DNA from: Apostichopus japonicus
Taxonomy: Eukaryota > Echinodermata > Holothuroidea > Aspidochirotida > Stichopodidae
Direction: 5' to 3'
Assembly: GCF_037975245.1 (NCBI RefSeq)
Contig: NC_092580.1
Coordinates: 24,567,001-24,631,000, forward strand
Length of the DNA stretch: 64,000 nt
The notes under the pieces were generated by a model that made no database searches, was not told the DNA's origin, and worked only from the letters and a program-made list of their open reading frames with translations. This document shows, one piece after another, positions 22,716 through 35,475 of the stretch. Both the position numbers and the translations under genes were made by a program. Position 1 is the stretch's first letter, and each line of letters starts with the position of its first letter.

Positions 22716-23277
22716 GACGTGGCTAGAAGGGGGGGGTGGGTGTGGGGGTGTCTCACCCCCAAACTTGATAAAACTGACAACAGTTGGAAAATTGGAGTGC
22801 GACAGTGGGAATTTCCGACTGTCGCACTACAGTTTATCTAGGCCTATTCATATATTCCTGTGATTGTGAATGACCTAAAAATTGATAAATTTCGGTCAAA
22901 ATTGGCCTTTAATCAGTCATATTTACCACGTTTGTCTTGCCACTTTCATAAATTGTATCTCGCGATTCTTATACTCCACCACACAAAACTTGGTATGATT
23001 TTGAATACTCCAAAAAAATGCCAAATAGAACTACCTTCATAGGCGTAGGGGCCCAATATGATTTGGGGGGGGGCTGATTTGGGAAAAATATAACCAAAAT
23101 TGTTCACATTTCGCGTGTTACACATGTCAATGTGCATATCATATAGTCATGCACCGGTTTTTACATCGCATGCCAATAACATACAATCATATGCTGTGTT
23201 ATTACCCTTCCATATTGGTTAGAATTATTGGGGAAGTCAATACAATATTTACAGTAATAATAATATCAGTTTAACCA
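22716..23277. other. GC-rich remnant and unassigned sequence
   Basis: 22722-22760 carries a CAGGGACGTGGCTAGAAGG start followed by a G-run, and 23041-23075 a GGCGTAGGGGCCC and G-run in similar style, which together resemble an old TIR element with GC-rich ends. No coding sequence. Confidence 0.35.
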
Positions 23278-24743
23278 TTGATAAACACATTGCAAATTAT
23301 CTTTCTTTCAGTAGGTAAAAAACATTTGGTTGGGGAGGCTAATAACTTTGTGAAGAGAGCAACAGTGGAGACAAATGTATCGAAAAAAAGTTCAGAACAA
23401 AAGTGCAGTCAGTCGCGAAAGATGCCACTGAATAGGTCACTAGGAAATTGTTATATTTTAACGGGTAAAAGGAAAGACATGTTTGGTAGGCGTGCAACAA
23501 CATTGAAGCCAGGTAACAGGTTCGGTTTTACAGCTCGTACAGCTGATGCCAACCGCACTGGAGACATGCCTACCCCTTCTGATGTGGCACCTATTCCTCT
23601 TGCAAACTTAGATATGAAGAATTTGTGGGACTTGGCTCAAAGGTTGTGTTTGGATGCATTCTCTGAAGATACAAAGGTACTGTAAGCTCTTGCCCATCTA
23701 CAAAGGTTTAAACCAAGAAGCAAACCTGGCAAGAATCCCACAGAACTAAACATTGCACGGCAGTTAGGCTTGCATCAGATGTAGATCAGTTCAAGTGCAG
23801 CTCATAGATTGCTCAGCAGCATCTCTCTTCCCAGTCCCGCTGTCAGAACACTACAAAAGTCAGCCAACCAGTTTGGACCTGCAATAGAAGAAATGAATGA
23901 AAATGATATGTCAGAAAAGGGGTGTAAAAAGAAGACACTGCAACTGCATGGCCTCTCAAAAGACTCTCCAATTTTTGCAGAATATGATCGTCAATATCAT
24001 ACCTGTCTGCGTAATGCAAAAAGTAACTCCATTTGTTCGTGCAAGCCAATACAGAGATGTAATTGTTGAGAATGTCACCATGGATAAATTTAATTTTGAT
24101 TACAATCACAGTAACAACTGTAACTTAATTGGTGAAATGAATAGAAGAAGGGGTCACAAGTTGCAATTTCCAGGCAATGAGGGCTGTTCAGTAAAGATGC
24201 CAATGTCAAAGATGAACAGAATGGTGGAAAGATTTGTGCATCCATATTACTTACTGGTAAGAACCCACTAAAGGAGAAGTGCCTAACAACTGATGCTGAT
24301 GGCAAGGCATGTAAAGGGTTCACTGGTACAATGGCTGCAGCTACTCATTCTGAAACAGAGAACCATATGCTGTTAGACCAAGTTCACCTACTCAAGTCAC
24401 TCCGCAGAGCACTGGCTAAAGCAGTACTCTCCTCTGATATGTTACCTGCACAAACTGTGACTAGGAAGCACTTGATACAAAAGTGCATTGCAGAGGACTT
24501 GACCTGCCTTGTACTGGCAGAGGTGACTACTTGCAGGAATTAAAGCCCTAAATACGACCACTGCAAAGTTGTGAAGGCTTTATCAACATGTTAAGACTGC
24601 CTTGCAAAGTGCTACATTGGAAATCATTCACATTGCCCAAAGCATTCATTTGTATGCAAGAGGGGCAGGAAGTACACATTTCCATTCATGCCAAATGCTA
24701 CAGAGAGATCTCTGCTAATATCCCACACTGACAGCACACAACT
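23278..24743 (+). pseudogene. Mutator-like transposase pseudogene, 5' part
   Basis: Broken frames in order resemble the Mutator-like transposase domain protein common in invertebrate genomes. First comes an N-terminal part (ALAHLQRF, PGKNPTELN), then SPAVRTLQKSAN..NENDMSE, the GLSKDSPIFAEYDRQYHTCL segment where the catalytic domain lies, the C-x-LIGEMNRRRGH region, TTDADGKACKGFTG (~24290), then HLLKSLRRALAKAV..FPAQTV-like sequence, and finally a Cys/His segment HCPKHSFVCKRGRKYTFPF (~24640). Stops and frameshifts at ~23684, 24069, 24271 and 24541 show it is dead. The frame resumes at 30608 after a 5.9-kb insertion. Family call rests on motif order recalled from the family, not on a search. Confidence 0.7.
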
Positions 24744-24744
24744 A

Positions 24745-27700
24745 CAGTACTGATTTCGCTTAGATCCCCTTGAAAAAAAATCAACGATCGATAAAAAAAG
24801 TTGAAAATCGATAAAAAAAGTTGACAATCGATAAAAAACAAATAATTTCATTAAGATTTAGACTACTGCGGGCATGGTTGTCAACGTAGTTTCAACGAAA
24901 TTTCCACGAAAGGTATCGCGATCAACAACGGCAAAGGCAATTCTAGACATATCAAGGTTGTGACCTACGTTGAATCCTTAGTGTAACTACAGCCGTTTTC
25001 AGACTATACCAGAAGTGGCCAAGGAATATTACAAACTTTGCAAAAGTTTGATTGTACATAAGACAGAGTAAGTTCTGTACTAGGTGTTTAAAAAATGATT
25101 TGGCTAGGATAATAAAAACTGGTCTTGGTCGATAGTAACAAGTACTTAAGTTATAGGCTAGTATTAAACTAAGATAAGTTTAAGTAACTCACCAATGAAC
25201 GCAGCGTCAGAAAAACAAGAAATAAAAAAAAAATTTACACAATGAAACAGTCGTAGCTGGATATCAAAGAGATCTTTTTTTCCAATAAATTCCTGTGTTA
25301 CTTGATGTACTACAGTACCGTTTACTGCACTCACTTTCAAACCAAAAAATCTCCCCCCGGCTTCAATGCACGCAAAATAAAAAACATCCTGTTACTTTCC
25401 CCCTAACCCAGCTCCTGTAAGTTGCCCACAAATGCAGATGGACTGCCCTGGTAAGTAAGGTCGCAGCCTGGGTCTAGGCCACCTACAGTATGCTGCTTAC
25501 ATGTGCATTCCCTACCCTGGATATCCCCAGCGACCAAACTTTTTTGAGAGGCCTAGTCCAATCATAAACCTGGCTTTGTCAAATTCACGCCTACCATCTG
25601 TTAATTAGCATAGTATTTATCTTCGTGGGGGGGGGGGGGGGTTTAGCACTGCAGAACCTTTGGCTGGCTTACTCTAGAAGCAAACATTATTTTGCCCCTA
25701 CTGTTCATAATGGAATGGATGTTACCTGTAACTAAGTTAATTGAAAACCAAATATTCATTCATATATATAAGTAGAACAATCCAGCAGGGATAGAAAGTT
25801 TATCTTGAATAAACCAATCAGAAGTTGTGCTATTAATAAAACTTGAAAACACCTGGCCAGCAAAAGAGTTGCAAACAATTGTTTCCATGACTACTAAGAA
25901 AATAAAGCAGTGGCTTGGGCCCAAGTTGGGGAGAAACCTGTGGAAAATGAATATATTTTCATTGCTTATTTGAGTATTGTATATTGGGAAGAGCTGATCA
26001 AACATTACTGGGGAGGGCTTTCAACTGGCCTGACGGCATGTAAATTTAATTTAATGAGAAGGGGGTTTTTATGAGTCTCTTGGTATGCGTCACATGAGAA
26101 GTAAATGTTTTGTTTTTCGATTTTATCATCATTTTTCAACAGCTCATAAAATCATATCAATCAAATATCCTTCCTTAGTTTTACTAATCAGGAATGTTTG
26201 ACAGGCATGCAATGCATCGTTCGAAAATGTAATTTTAAACTAGAATTGAAAATGAACGACATAAAACAATATCTGTGAAGCGTGTGGAGCACAACTTTGA
26301 ATATTCGTTGTGAAAGAAAACATAATGAACAATGTTTACTGCGTAAATAAATGTTGCGGAACTGGTATAGAGAAATTACGTACTGCAGCTTACATCAGAG
26401 AAGCTCATAAATGACACAGGTGGATAGAGCGCATCAAAATTCGGTTTAGGAAATCCATAAGCAGCTGACAAAAGTCGATATCTCCTTCCGTTTTCGAGTT
26501 ATAGGCGATTTTGTGTTTTTGCGATATGGTTTTCAGTATATTTTCATTCAATAAAGTCGTTTTTTTGGGGGTTTTATAAGGGTGTGACCTAATGGATATT
26601 TCACTAACCATTTAACCGTATAACCTGCCGGTAGGTTAAACTTTTAAACGCTGTTTCCCGATTGCGACATTTTTGATATCACTCAACTTTTAATGAAAAT
26701 TGGACATTATGAGGACAATAATTAAGGGTTTTTTATTTCAAAACAGTAGCAATTCAGGCAGCAAGACAACGATCAATGTATGTTAATTACTAATTAGGCC
26801 CAATAATATTGCGAACATTACGTGTAATAATTGATGAAAAGAATAACACACCCGATCAGTATATCGTGGTCTTCAGAAGTTCAGATCACTGAATTTATAT
26901 AACTCGGCCTTCGGCAACATTGTAACTTTTGAAGAAAAAAACAATATATTTGTCTATCTATCACAAGATTTTAACGATGTTGCCGAAGGCCGAGTTATAT
27001 AAATTCAGTGATATGAACTTCTGAAGACCACGAATACTGATCATGTGTGTTAGGCAATTATTATTACACGAAAGGTTCGCAATATTATTGGGCCTAATTA
27101 GTAATTAACATACATTGATCGTTGTCTTGCTGCCTGAATTGCTACCTGCTGGAAAAGAAAACCTTAATTATTGTACTCATAATGTCCTATCTTCATTAAA
27201 AGTCCAGTAACGGTGCGTTGAAAAAGCCGCGATCGGGAAACGGCGCTTAAACGTTTAACCGACCGGCAGGCGATACGGTGAAACGGTTAGCGAAATATCT
27301 GTTAGGTCACACCCTTATTTAAACACACACAACAAAACGCCCTTATTCAATGAAAATATACTGAAAACCATATCGCAAAAACACAAAATCGCTCATAACT
27401 CGAAAACGGAAGGAGACATCGACTTTTGTCTGCTGTATAGGGATTTCCTCAACCGAATTTTGATGCGCTCTATCCACTTGTATCATTTATGAGCTTCTCT
27501 GACGTAAGCTGCAGTACGTAATTTCTCTATACCAGTTCCGCGAAATTTATTTACTGTACGCAATAAGCATCGTTCATTATGTTTTCTTTCACAACGAATA
27601 TTCAAAGTTGTGCTCCACACGCTTCACAGATATTGTTTTATGTCGTTCATTTTCAATTCTACTTTAACATTACATTTTCGAACGATGCATTGCATGCCCT

Positions 27701-29237
27701 ATCAAGCATTCCTGATTAGTAAAACTAAGGAAGGATATTCAAATATATATTATTTTCATTTGATATGATTTTATGAGTTGTTCCACTTGAAAAACGATGA
27801 TAAAACAAAAAAACAAAACATTTACTTCTCATGTGACGCATACCGGGAGACTCATAAAAACTCCCCCTACTCATTAAAATAAATATACATGCCGTCAGGC
27901 CAGTTGAAAGCCGTCAGGCCAGTTGAAAGCCCCCCCCAGTAATGTTTGATCAGCTCTTCCCAATATACAATACTCAAATAAGCAATGAAAATATATTCAT
28001 TTTCCACAGAAATCTACCCAACGTGGGCCCCAAGTCACTGCTTTATTTTCTTAGTAGTCATGGAAACAATTGTTTGCAACTCTCTTGCTGGCCAGGTGTT
28101 TTCAAGTTTTATTAATAGCACGACTTTTGATTGGTTCATTCAAGAAAAACTTTCTATCCCTGCTGGATTGTTCTACTTATATATATATGAATGAATATTT
28201 GGTTTTCAATTAACTACAGTAAGTAACAGATAACATCCATTCCATTACGAACAGTAGGGGTAAAATAATGTTTGCTTCTAGAGGCAGCCAGCCATTAAGG
28301 TTCTGCAGTGCTAAACCCCCCACGAAGATAAATACTATGCTAATTAACATATGGTAGGCGTGAATTTGACAAAGCCAAGTTTATGATTGGACTAAGCCTT
28401 TCAAAAAAGTTTGGTGGTGGGGATATCCAGGGTAGGGAATGCACATGTAAGCAGCATACTACAGGTATAGGTGGCCCAGACCCAGGCTGCGACCTTAATT
28501 ACCAGGGCAGTCCATCTGCTTTCGCGGGCAACTTACAGTAACGGGTTAGGGGGAAAATATATTTTTTTTTTGCATGCATTGAAGTTGGGGAGATTTTTTG
28601 GACGGAATGCGCTCTCAGAAAAGTTTGAAAGTGAGTGCGGTTCTGTAGTAAACGGTACTGTAGTACGTCAAGTAACACAGGAATTTATTGGGAATAAAGA
28701 TCTCTTTGATATCCAGCTATGACTGTTTCATTGTTGATATTTTTTTCTTGTTTTTGTGACACTGCATTCCTTGGTGAGTTAACTTAAACTTATCCTAGTT
28801 TAATAATAGCCTATAACTTAAGAGTCATAGAATGTGCTAGTTACGATCGACCAAGACTAGTTTTTATTATCCTAGCCAAATCATTTTTCAAACACCTAGT
28901 ACAGAACTTACTCCGTCTTATATACAATCAAACTTTTGCAGCGTTTGTAATATTCCTCGGCAACTTCTGGTAGAGTCTGAAAACGGCTGTAGTTACACTA
29001 AGGATTCAACGTAGGTCACAACCTTGATATGTCTAGAATTGCCTTTGCGGTTTTTGATCGCGATAACTTTCGTGGAAATTTCGTTGAAACTTCGTTGACA
29101 ACCGTGCCCGCAGTAGTCTAAATCTTGTCAACGAAATTATTCGTTTTTAACCGATTTTCAACTCTTTTTATCGATTTTTGACTTTTGTTATCGATCGTTG
29201 ATTTTTTTTCAACGGGAGTTAAGCGAAATCAGTAATG
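24745..29237. repeat. 4.5-kb palindrome (arms ~2.2 kb, 56-bp spacer)
   Basis: 24745-26920 is the inverse complement of 26977-29237, with scattered mismatches and small indels. The spacer is 26921-26976. Innermost pairing reads AACTCGGCCTTCGGCAACAT against its complement. Mirror-image short frames (~25760-26005 and ~27985-28194) arise from the symmetry and encode the same hydrophobic peptide, so they are not independent genes. Confidence 0.9.
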
Positions 29238-30560
29238 TATCATTTTCATTCATATTCTTTTATGTTTGCCGCAATCCCGCCCGCAATGCATGCACAGAAT
29301 AATACCATGTGTGGAAAAAATGGCTGTTTACGTGCGGACCTGAGAGAGCCAACTGGCCTTGTGTTGTTAATGTTATTACGATACTTTCTAGAACGACCAT
29401 TTGCGTCTTTTGGCATTGACCTATTTTCACACAGGATTTCACCATGCCATTGATCGGTGTACACGGGTGATATATGTCGCAAATATAAACTGAGAAAACG
29501 AATTGATGACACTATCATGAGCTTGTGACTATTGGCCTACTACTATAGTTATATTGAACACATTATTCATGCCTAAAACATCGTTTTTCTGTTTTTTATT
29601 GATAGTTTGCAGTACATTACTCAGTTCTTTACATATTTTTATATCATTTTCATGTTTAAAATGTATTTGATTTTTTTTTTTTAATTTTCCGTTTATACGG
29701 TTTGTGATTTTCTAAACGGAAAGTGCATTTGCGGCCGGTTAAACAGTTAATCGTTTAAACGGTCACACCCTTAGTGTGTTATCTTGTTCGGAAATGATCC
29801 GAAATGAAAGTAATAACTGTTAAGTTTTTCCACTTCTGGTATAAAATTATTCCATCAAAGTTAACCTGATTAACATGTCTCATGCCAAATCTATATTAAA
29901 CAAAATAGAAAAAAATAAAAAGAGAAAACGCATTTTTGAAAAATGGAAGTGTCCTAGCAGAATGGGCGGGGCATCTTTATTTTGCTTCAATTAACATGTT
30001 TTCGCTCGGAAACAAAGTTTCATACTTCAACTCTAATAAAAAACCAAATTTACATCTCTTAAGAATAACTATTTTTTGCAATCTGCAAGTAAACCAAGTT
30101 TATTTATGTCCATTCATTGTTATTTTAATGGTTAAACAGCACTCCAACTTATCTGGAAGGGTGCCTCGTGGTACATAGCTTGTATTGCAACCTCCAAGAT
30201 AGCCTGGCAAAGTTAAGACTTATGTCACTGTGTTTGGGTTTCAGTCAGAAAACGTCCCCCGTCAGTTTAACTACATGTTTCTTTGAGTGTTACTACTCAT
30301 GCAAGCCTGAAGATGCTTTTGTAAATATTCTTGCTTTCAAATGACTGTACCAAAGTCTAACTGACATTAATAAACGAAGTTACGCGTTTTCCGACATTTC
30401 GCGTAACCACATATTGACCTTCTATTTCCTTTAAAAAAGAATTTCAACGCATCTTTGAAAATTCCACGTAGGAAATGACTGAGATCACCAATCGTTAAAA
30501 TTCGTGGAATTTCGATAAAAATCGGCAAATTTCGATAAAAAACGAAGAAATTTGTTTATT
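29238..30560. other. Interior of the TIR element right of the palindrome; no gene seen
   Basis: AT-rich. At ~29680-29780 it has AAACGG/CCGTTT-type phrases similar to the arm sequence near 26600, and at ~30500-30560 GATAAAAATCGG subterminal repeats. No coding frame supported. Confidence 0.5.
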
Positions 30561-30607
30561 TTCCTTTTAACAAATTTCAACGGGAGTTAAGCGCAATCAG
30601 TACTGTA

Positions 30608-30970
30608 AATGAAATACCTGAGACACCCACCTGCAGCAAACGTTTATAATCCACTCAGTTTCAGACTTCCACTCAAAAAGCAGAGGTAGTCAATAATGCT
30701 TTCGAATTTCCAATCCAAAACAGAGCACAAACATTTCATGCAACAGTCAGTACAGGGACCACAGTGCCACAAACATTACAAATAAAGGGCATGAAGAGTC
30801 CATAGCCAGGAAGATGGAAGCTGCAGGATTAGAGGTGAGCTCAAATAGTCCATGTATCCAGACTCTGAAACAAATGCAAAGGAAACAACAGTATGATAGA
30901 CTATATAAGAGAGACAGAGCATACAGGAGGAGAGCACAACTCAGAGAGAGAGTACAAGCTACATGGTAGA
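30608..30970 (+). pseudogene. Mutator-like transposase pseudogene, 3' part
   Basis: Continues the pseudogene broken at 24743. TSTQKAEVVNNAF matches the TQKSEAVNRAF-type signature near the C-terminus of Mutator-like transposase proteins. A KMEAAGLEVSSNSPCIQ stretch and a basic tail QYDRLYKRDRAYRRRAQLRE end near TAG at ~30969. Two or more stops and frameshifts interrupt it. Confidence 0.7.
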
Positions 30971-31165
30971 ACTAAAAACATAAACCAGTCCAGTGATTGA
31001 TGACATATCAAAAAAGATGTCTTCTGTTGCTTTTTGGCACTTTTTCTGAAGAAGCACACTTGGTGCTGATTGATATAGAAGCTAATAGGAGTATGCCAGC
31101 TTAAGTAACAGTTGACATTTCTAAAATCCACTTTAAACCTCTTTTTATGATAGTTTCAGAAGTAA
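30970..31165 (+). repeat. Dispersed repeat R3, partial copy
   Basis: Carries only the right third of R3 (TTGCTTTTTGGCACTTTTTC to AATAGGAGTATGCCAGCTTA) and then about 65 bp that are also shared with the copy at 22170-22715. Lies directly 3' of the transposase pseudogene. Confidence 0.7.
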
Positions 31166-31410
31166 TGACTTATATCATTTTTGTTTATCTCTGTCTATTG
31201 TGTGAATCTTCATATGGTGTCTCACACATGTTGTACAGTCTATATGAATAATACAGTACTGAACTTAAACAAGTGAGAGCCCAATGATTGACATATTCCC
31301 AAGTGTGATAAGTCATTCCATCAGCATGACAGGCATCTACTGAATGTCTAAATTGTTCTTGGGTCCACACAATGTGTTTTAAGCACAGTCCCTCAGTTGG
31401 TGCTACTTAC

Positions 31411-31492
31411 CCCCTCTGGTGGAAACTTGACGCAAGTTGGCCTTCTTCCCTCTGAAAATGTGATCACTCCCTGTATCGAGTAAACTCGGGCC
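31411..31492 (-). CDS. Coding exon candidate (unidentified host gene)
   Basis: Excellent borders: a long pyrimidine-rich acceptor (CTCTTTCATTTTAG) before 31492 and donor GGG|GTAAGT after 31411. 82 nt. Two frames are open: one reads ARVYSIQGVITFSEGRRPTC.., the other GPSLLDTGSDHIFRGKKANL... The second would join in phase 0 to the exon candidate at 37280-37450; the first looks more protein-like. Product unknown. Confidence 0.6.
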
Positions 31493-31739
31493 CTAAAATG
31501 AAAGAGAAAAGTTACTTGTTACTTTGGCACTGCTTTTCAAAGGTATTTTGTCAGATTTTGGTGCAAAAAATACTCAGGAGAGCTATGTACTAGCTGTGAC
31601 CAGATCTAGAATGAGGGCGCTGTTCAAACAACATTCCAAACTAGTTGTAGTCCATCATATTGACTAGTTTCTCAGTGTAAGTCTTGTCTTGTATCATTCT
31701 ATGTGCAGCTATTCAACTGCTTAGACTTCCAATAAATGC

Positions 31740-32313
31740 TTACAAACAAAACTAGTGAATAGGTCACTGGAAAATTGGTATATTTTAAGGATAAAAACTG
31801 ATTAGTATTTAGAAGAAGGAAAGGCATGTTTGATAGGCATGCAACAACCTTCAAGCCAGGTAACAGGTTTGGCTTTACTGCTTGAACAGCTGCTGAAGCT
31901 GATGCCAATTGCACTGTTGATATTCCTAGCTCTTCTGATACAGATATGGCAACTAATTCCTCTTGCAAACCTGATTATAGAAGGCTCGACAAGGAAGAGT
32001 ATGAGAGAGAAATTAACCCAGCAGATAAAGGACATGAGATATTTTCAACTCAGTCACAACAAACCATGTTTGCAGAATCTACAGGAAACAGGTTAGTTAA
32101 TTTGCAAGCCCTATTAAGGGCCTATCACAGTGCTATTATGGCTCACAGAGAGACAAGCAATGGATGTGGGGACGACCCTATAGGTCTTTCTGATATGGAA
32201 GAATTGTAGGACTTGAATCAAAGGTTGTGTTTGGAATCACTATGTGGCTACAAGAGTGAACTCTTGTCCATCTAAAAAGCTTAATAAAACAGTAACAAAC
32301 CTGGCAAGAATCC
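31740..32313 (+). pseudogene. Second Mutator-like transposase fragment
   Basis: Diverged copy of 23430-23745: shared phrases include AATAGGTCACT, GGCATGTTTG-type sequence, CAAGCCAGGTAACAGGTTTGG and CAAACCTGGCAAGAATCC. It keeps a segment (NRLVNLQALLRAYHSAIMAH) that is missing from the first copy. Stops and frameshifts throughout. Homology ends exactly where R3 begins at ~32315. Confidence 0.7.
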
Positions 32314-32316
32314 TTC

Positions 32317-32790
32317 AGGTAGCATACGCCCATTAAAAGCGCCATTGACTTACACACTAAATCACAAAAGTAATGTGGTCTCTAAGCCTAGATAGAAGTT
32401 TTCACTAGCTAAACGCTACCCATCACCGGATAGCTGTCAAGTTGGCCTTTTATGGCACCATCAATTTTCCGTATCATGACTATGTAGATTTTTTGCTATC
32501 TGAGCCGGGAGTTTTTGTCACTTGTAAACAAACCTCTTCACTCAGTGGTAAACAATTTTCCTACGCTGCTCCTGGGAGGCCTTAAAGGGGTCTGAAATGG
32601 CCTCAATTGACACAATTTTCTCACTACATGTACTTCCATTCATGCTCTTCAACATGCAAGCCACAAAAAAATAGATCATGATTGATAACAGGTCACAAAA
32701 GATGTTCCCCTGCTGCTTTTTGGCACTTTTCTTGAAGGAGAACAATAAAGCGGACTGATATAGACTCTAATAGGAGTATGCCACCTTAAG
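32317..32790 (+). repeat. Dispersed repeat R3, copy 3
   Basis: Starts GGTAGCATACGCCCATTA directly after the transposase homology and ends with AATAGGAGTATGCCACCTTA. It gives the clearest left boundary for R3 and about 474 bp of length. Confidence 0.8.
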
Positions 32791-33290
32791 TGAGAGATGA
32801 ATGTTTTTTTTTAATACCAATATGATACATTTTATAGTCGTCACAATAAAAACCACAACAAAATTCTATGCAATTATCATTTTAGGTCCATAAAGATGTA
32901 TTTTCAGAGATTTCAGTATGTAAGGTGCAGTGTTAAAATACACACATGAGCAATACTGTGTAAGCAGTAACCAGGTCTACGTCTGCAACAACATTTCCAG
33001 TCACCAATTTTGATAACCTTGACCAATTTGGGGGCATCTATGATTCCTGCAGGTTGTATTGGTATCCCTGATCACAGTCCACTTGGTCTGGCTTGCCCTA
33101 CCTGCAGAAACGTCATCCAGAGAAGGGTCAGCGGGGAGGGTTTTTTCATCTCTGGCTCTGAAAAGTGATGAAAACTACTTTTGTATAGCTCAGCTGATTC
33201 CTCCCAAACTGACCTACAGGACATATCCCAATGTATTCCTGAACTGTTTGGAACATGTTAAACTGATATTGCATGTCACTCCAGTGCAAC
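32791..33290. other. No gene seen
   Basis: AT-rich sequence; an open frame at 33059-33304 has no family features. Confidence 0.4.
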
Positions 33291-33580
33291 TGTTAAGTTA
33301 CTAAGAATAAGAGAAGAGAATTGAAGGTGTTCTTTGCCAAAACTGGATCATCGGGATTTGTAAACCACAGCCTCACTGTGTGACAAGTACATTTATGTAG
33401 CTGATCAATTTGAGCTACCGTACTTGCTCTTCATATTACACACTACGAGTCTGTGCACTCCATTGAATATGGCTACTGAAGTACAATAATAAACCAAGTC
33501 TGTTACTAAATAAATGATCGCCTCCTATATTCTTTATACGACAGGCTCGACGGCCACAAACTGAAACATGGTGTCAAAAG
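33291..33580 (+). repeat. Probable 5' LTR end and primer-binding site of a Ty3-type element
   Basis: TGGTGTCAAAAG at 33569-33580, directly after a CA dinucleotide (33567-33568), resembles primer-binding sites complementary to tRNA-Leu in Ty3-type elements. The left edge (~33291, TGTTAAGTTACT) is a guess because no second LTR is present in the window. Gag starts about 500 bp downstream. Confidence 0.4.
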
Positions 33581-34075
33581 TAAACTTAAGATAATTTAGA
33601 GGAACATTCTTGCGAGATTCGAAGGACTGATCACCTGAAAATCACCATGAATTAGTCAGCAATTTGGTAAGATTCCGCTATGCGAATGCACCGTTAGAAT
33701 AGCATACACAGTATCGTATGTATAGGACTATGCGATAAAACAGTACAGTAATCCGAGACGCAACGTAGAATGCAGTGTGATGTGGTAAGCAAAGAAAGGA
33801 ACTGCAGATTGTACGCTAACCTATAACAGTAAGATATAACTGTGTTCGACTAGTTCATAATGCAACGAAGGGGACACACTGCAGCACGGTGATAATACAG
33901 TAGTAAAGCCTTGTGAAACAACAGTCTGGTGAGGTGAAAATAAGAAAAGAAAACAATCGCATTACTGTACGTACCGGTACAATACAAAACCGTGTACACG
34001 TTGGAAAATTATAATTAACATTCAGACCATTCCTGAAATAAATTCTGCCAGAATTCTGCGAGTTACAATAACAGT

Positions 34076-35475
34076 ATGGATAAAGTTCCCCCACCAGAGA
34101 AGATTGATTTTGCTTCTCCCAAACTGGCAAGCAGATGGCAACACTGGAAAGAAGAATTCAAGCTATATGCAGTACTGGCAATGTCTGACAAAGATGATAA
34201 GTTAAAGGAAAAATGTGCCTCTATCTTATGGGCACTACCGGACGTGAGATATATGAGACTATAAAACCGGTACCAGCTGCAGGCACTGCCGATGTTTCCC
34301 CGAAAATTGGAGAGCTCCTCACACTCTTTGATGCCTACTGCAACCCAAAGCAAAATGAAACTGTAGAAAGATACAAATTCTTCACGAGATTTCAGGAGCC
34401 AGGGGAGCAGTTGGACAGATACATCACTGAACTCAAAGTCCTGGCACAAACATATAACTTTGAATCATTGCATGACCCGCTTGTCCGGGATAGGATCGTG
34501 TGTGGTATCACAAATTCGGCACTCAGAGAGCGATTACTACGGGCACAGAAACTTACCCTGAAATCGTGCGAGGATATGTGCCAGTCGGCGGAACTATCCA
34601 GAGAAAGGCTAAGGACCATCGAGACGAAAACAGAGGTGCAAGCACTCCGACAAAGCGGGCAAGACAACAGACATCAGAAATGCAAGTACTGTGGGAACAG
34701 ACACGTCTTTGGGAAGTACCAGTGTCCTGCATATGGAAAGACCTGTTCCAAATGGGACAGGAAGAACCATTTTGCAGCTCAATGCAGAACAGCTACACGC
34801 AAAGCGTCAGCGAGCGGATCCCAACGGAGTGGACCCAAAAGGGGCAAAATGAAACGGAAACCGTGGGTAAATGCTGTAGCGGAAGGTGCGTCCAACGTTG
34901 GCGACAGTTCCTCCGAGTCCCTCTCAGATGACGACTTCGAGGACGTCAACACGGTGAACCTGCTCACTCCTACAAAGACAGAGAACAATATAAACTATAT
35001 TAACTATAAGCAACAAAGTCACATTTACGCTGACATGAGTATAGATGAAGTAAGAGTCACTTTTCAAATTGATAGCGGGGCAACCTGCAACATCTTACCA
35101 AGCTCAGTTATGAAGAAACTAGGTAAGCATAACATTAAGCAAACTAGCCAGGTATTATCAATGTACAATGGGAGTACCTCAAAGCCAAATGGTAAATGCA
35201 AACTAAAATTGGTGAACCCCAAAAATGGAAAGAAATACCGGGCTGAGTTTGTGATTGTTGACAATGATATTGCAATCCCTCTGCTGGGCAGCAAAGCGGT
35301 CCAGCAGATGGGTCTCATAGAAGTTAGACATGAAAACATTGCCAAACCACTAGGCGTCAATGTGATCACGAATGCAAATGATGGTAAAAACGTCAAAGTT
35401 GTGAAGGAGGGGCAAATTACTGTACTAATGTTGAAAACCTGTACCAGGAGTACAATGATGTTTTTGAGGGCATAG
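34076..35475 (+). pseudogene. Ty3-type gag and protease, with a frameshift
   Basis: Gag starts MDKVPPPEKIDFASPK at 34076. A one-base frameshift near 34222 moves the reading into the long frame 34213-35475. That frame carries a gag domain (ETVERYKFFTRFQEPGEQ), a zinc knuckle-like Cys cluster (CKYCGNRH..CPAYGKTCSKWDRKNHFAAQC, of CCHC-like spacing, ~34681-34785) and an aspartic protease with DSGATCNILP (~35074). It resembles gag-PR of elements annotated as K02A2.6-like. The frame ends at 35475, after another shift that separates it from RT. Not functional as is. Confidence 0.85.

Larger units (their letters stand above)
24745..30605. mobile_element. TA-flanked TIR element inserted in the Mutator-like pseudogene
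   Basis: The left end CAGTACTGATTTCGCTTA (24745-24762) and the inverse of the right end (30588-30605) match at 17 of 18 positions. Both sides carry TA (24743-24744; 30606-30607), and the transposase reading continues across the pair. Subterminal ATCGATAAAAAAAGTTGA-type repeats occur inside both ends. A TA duplication and CAGT ends fit a Tc1/mariner-like or similar TA-inserting family. No transposase frame is visible inside, so it is non-autonomous. A third copy of the same end occurs internally at 29220-29237 followed by TA, so it may be two adjacent insertions. Confidence 0.65.

Noticed and set aside
25760-28194. Matching short frames in the two arms of the palindrome
   Set aside because: They are the same sequence seen in mirror image; the hydrophobic peptide has no family features.
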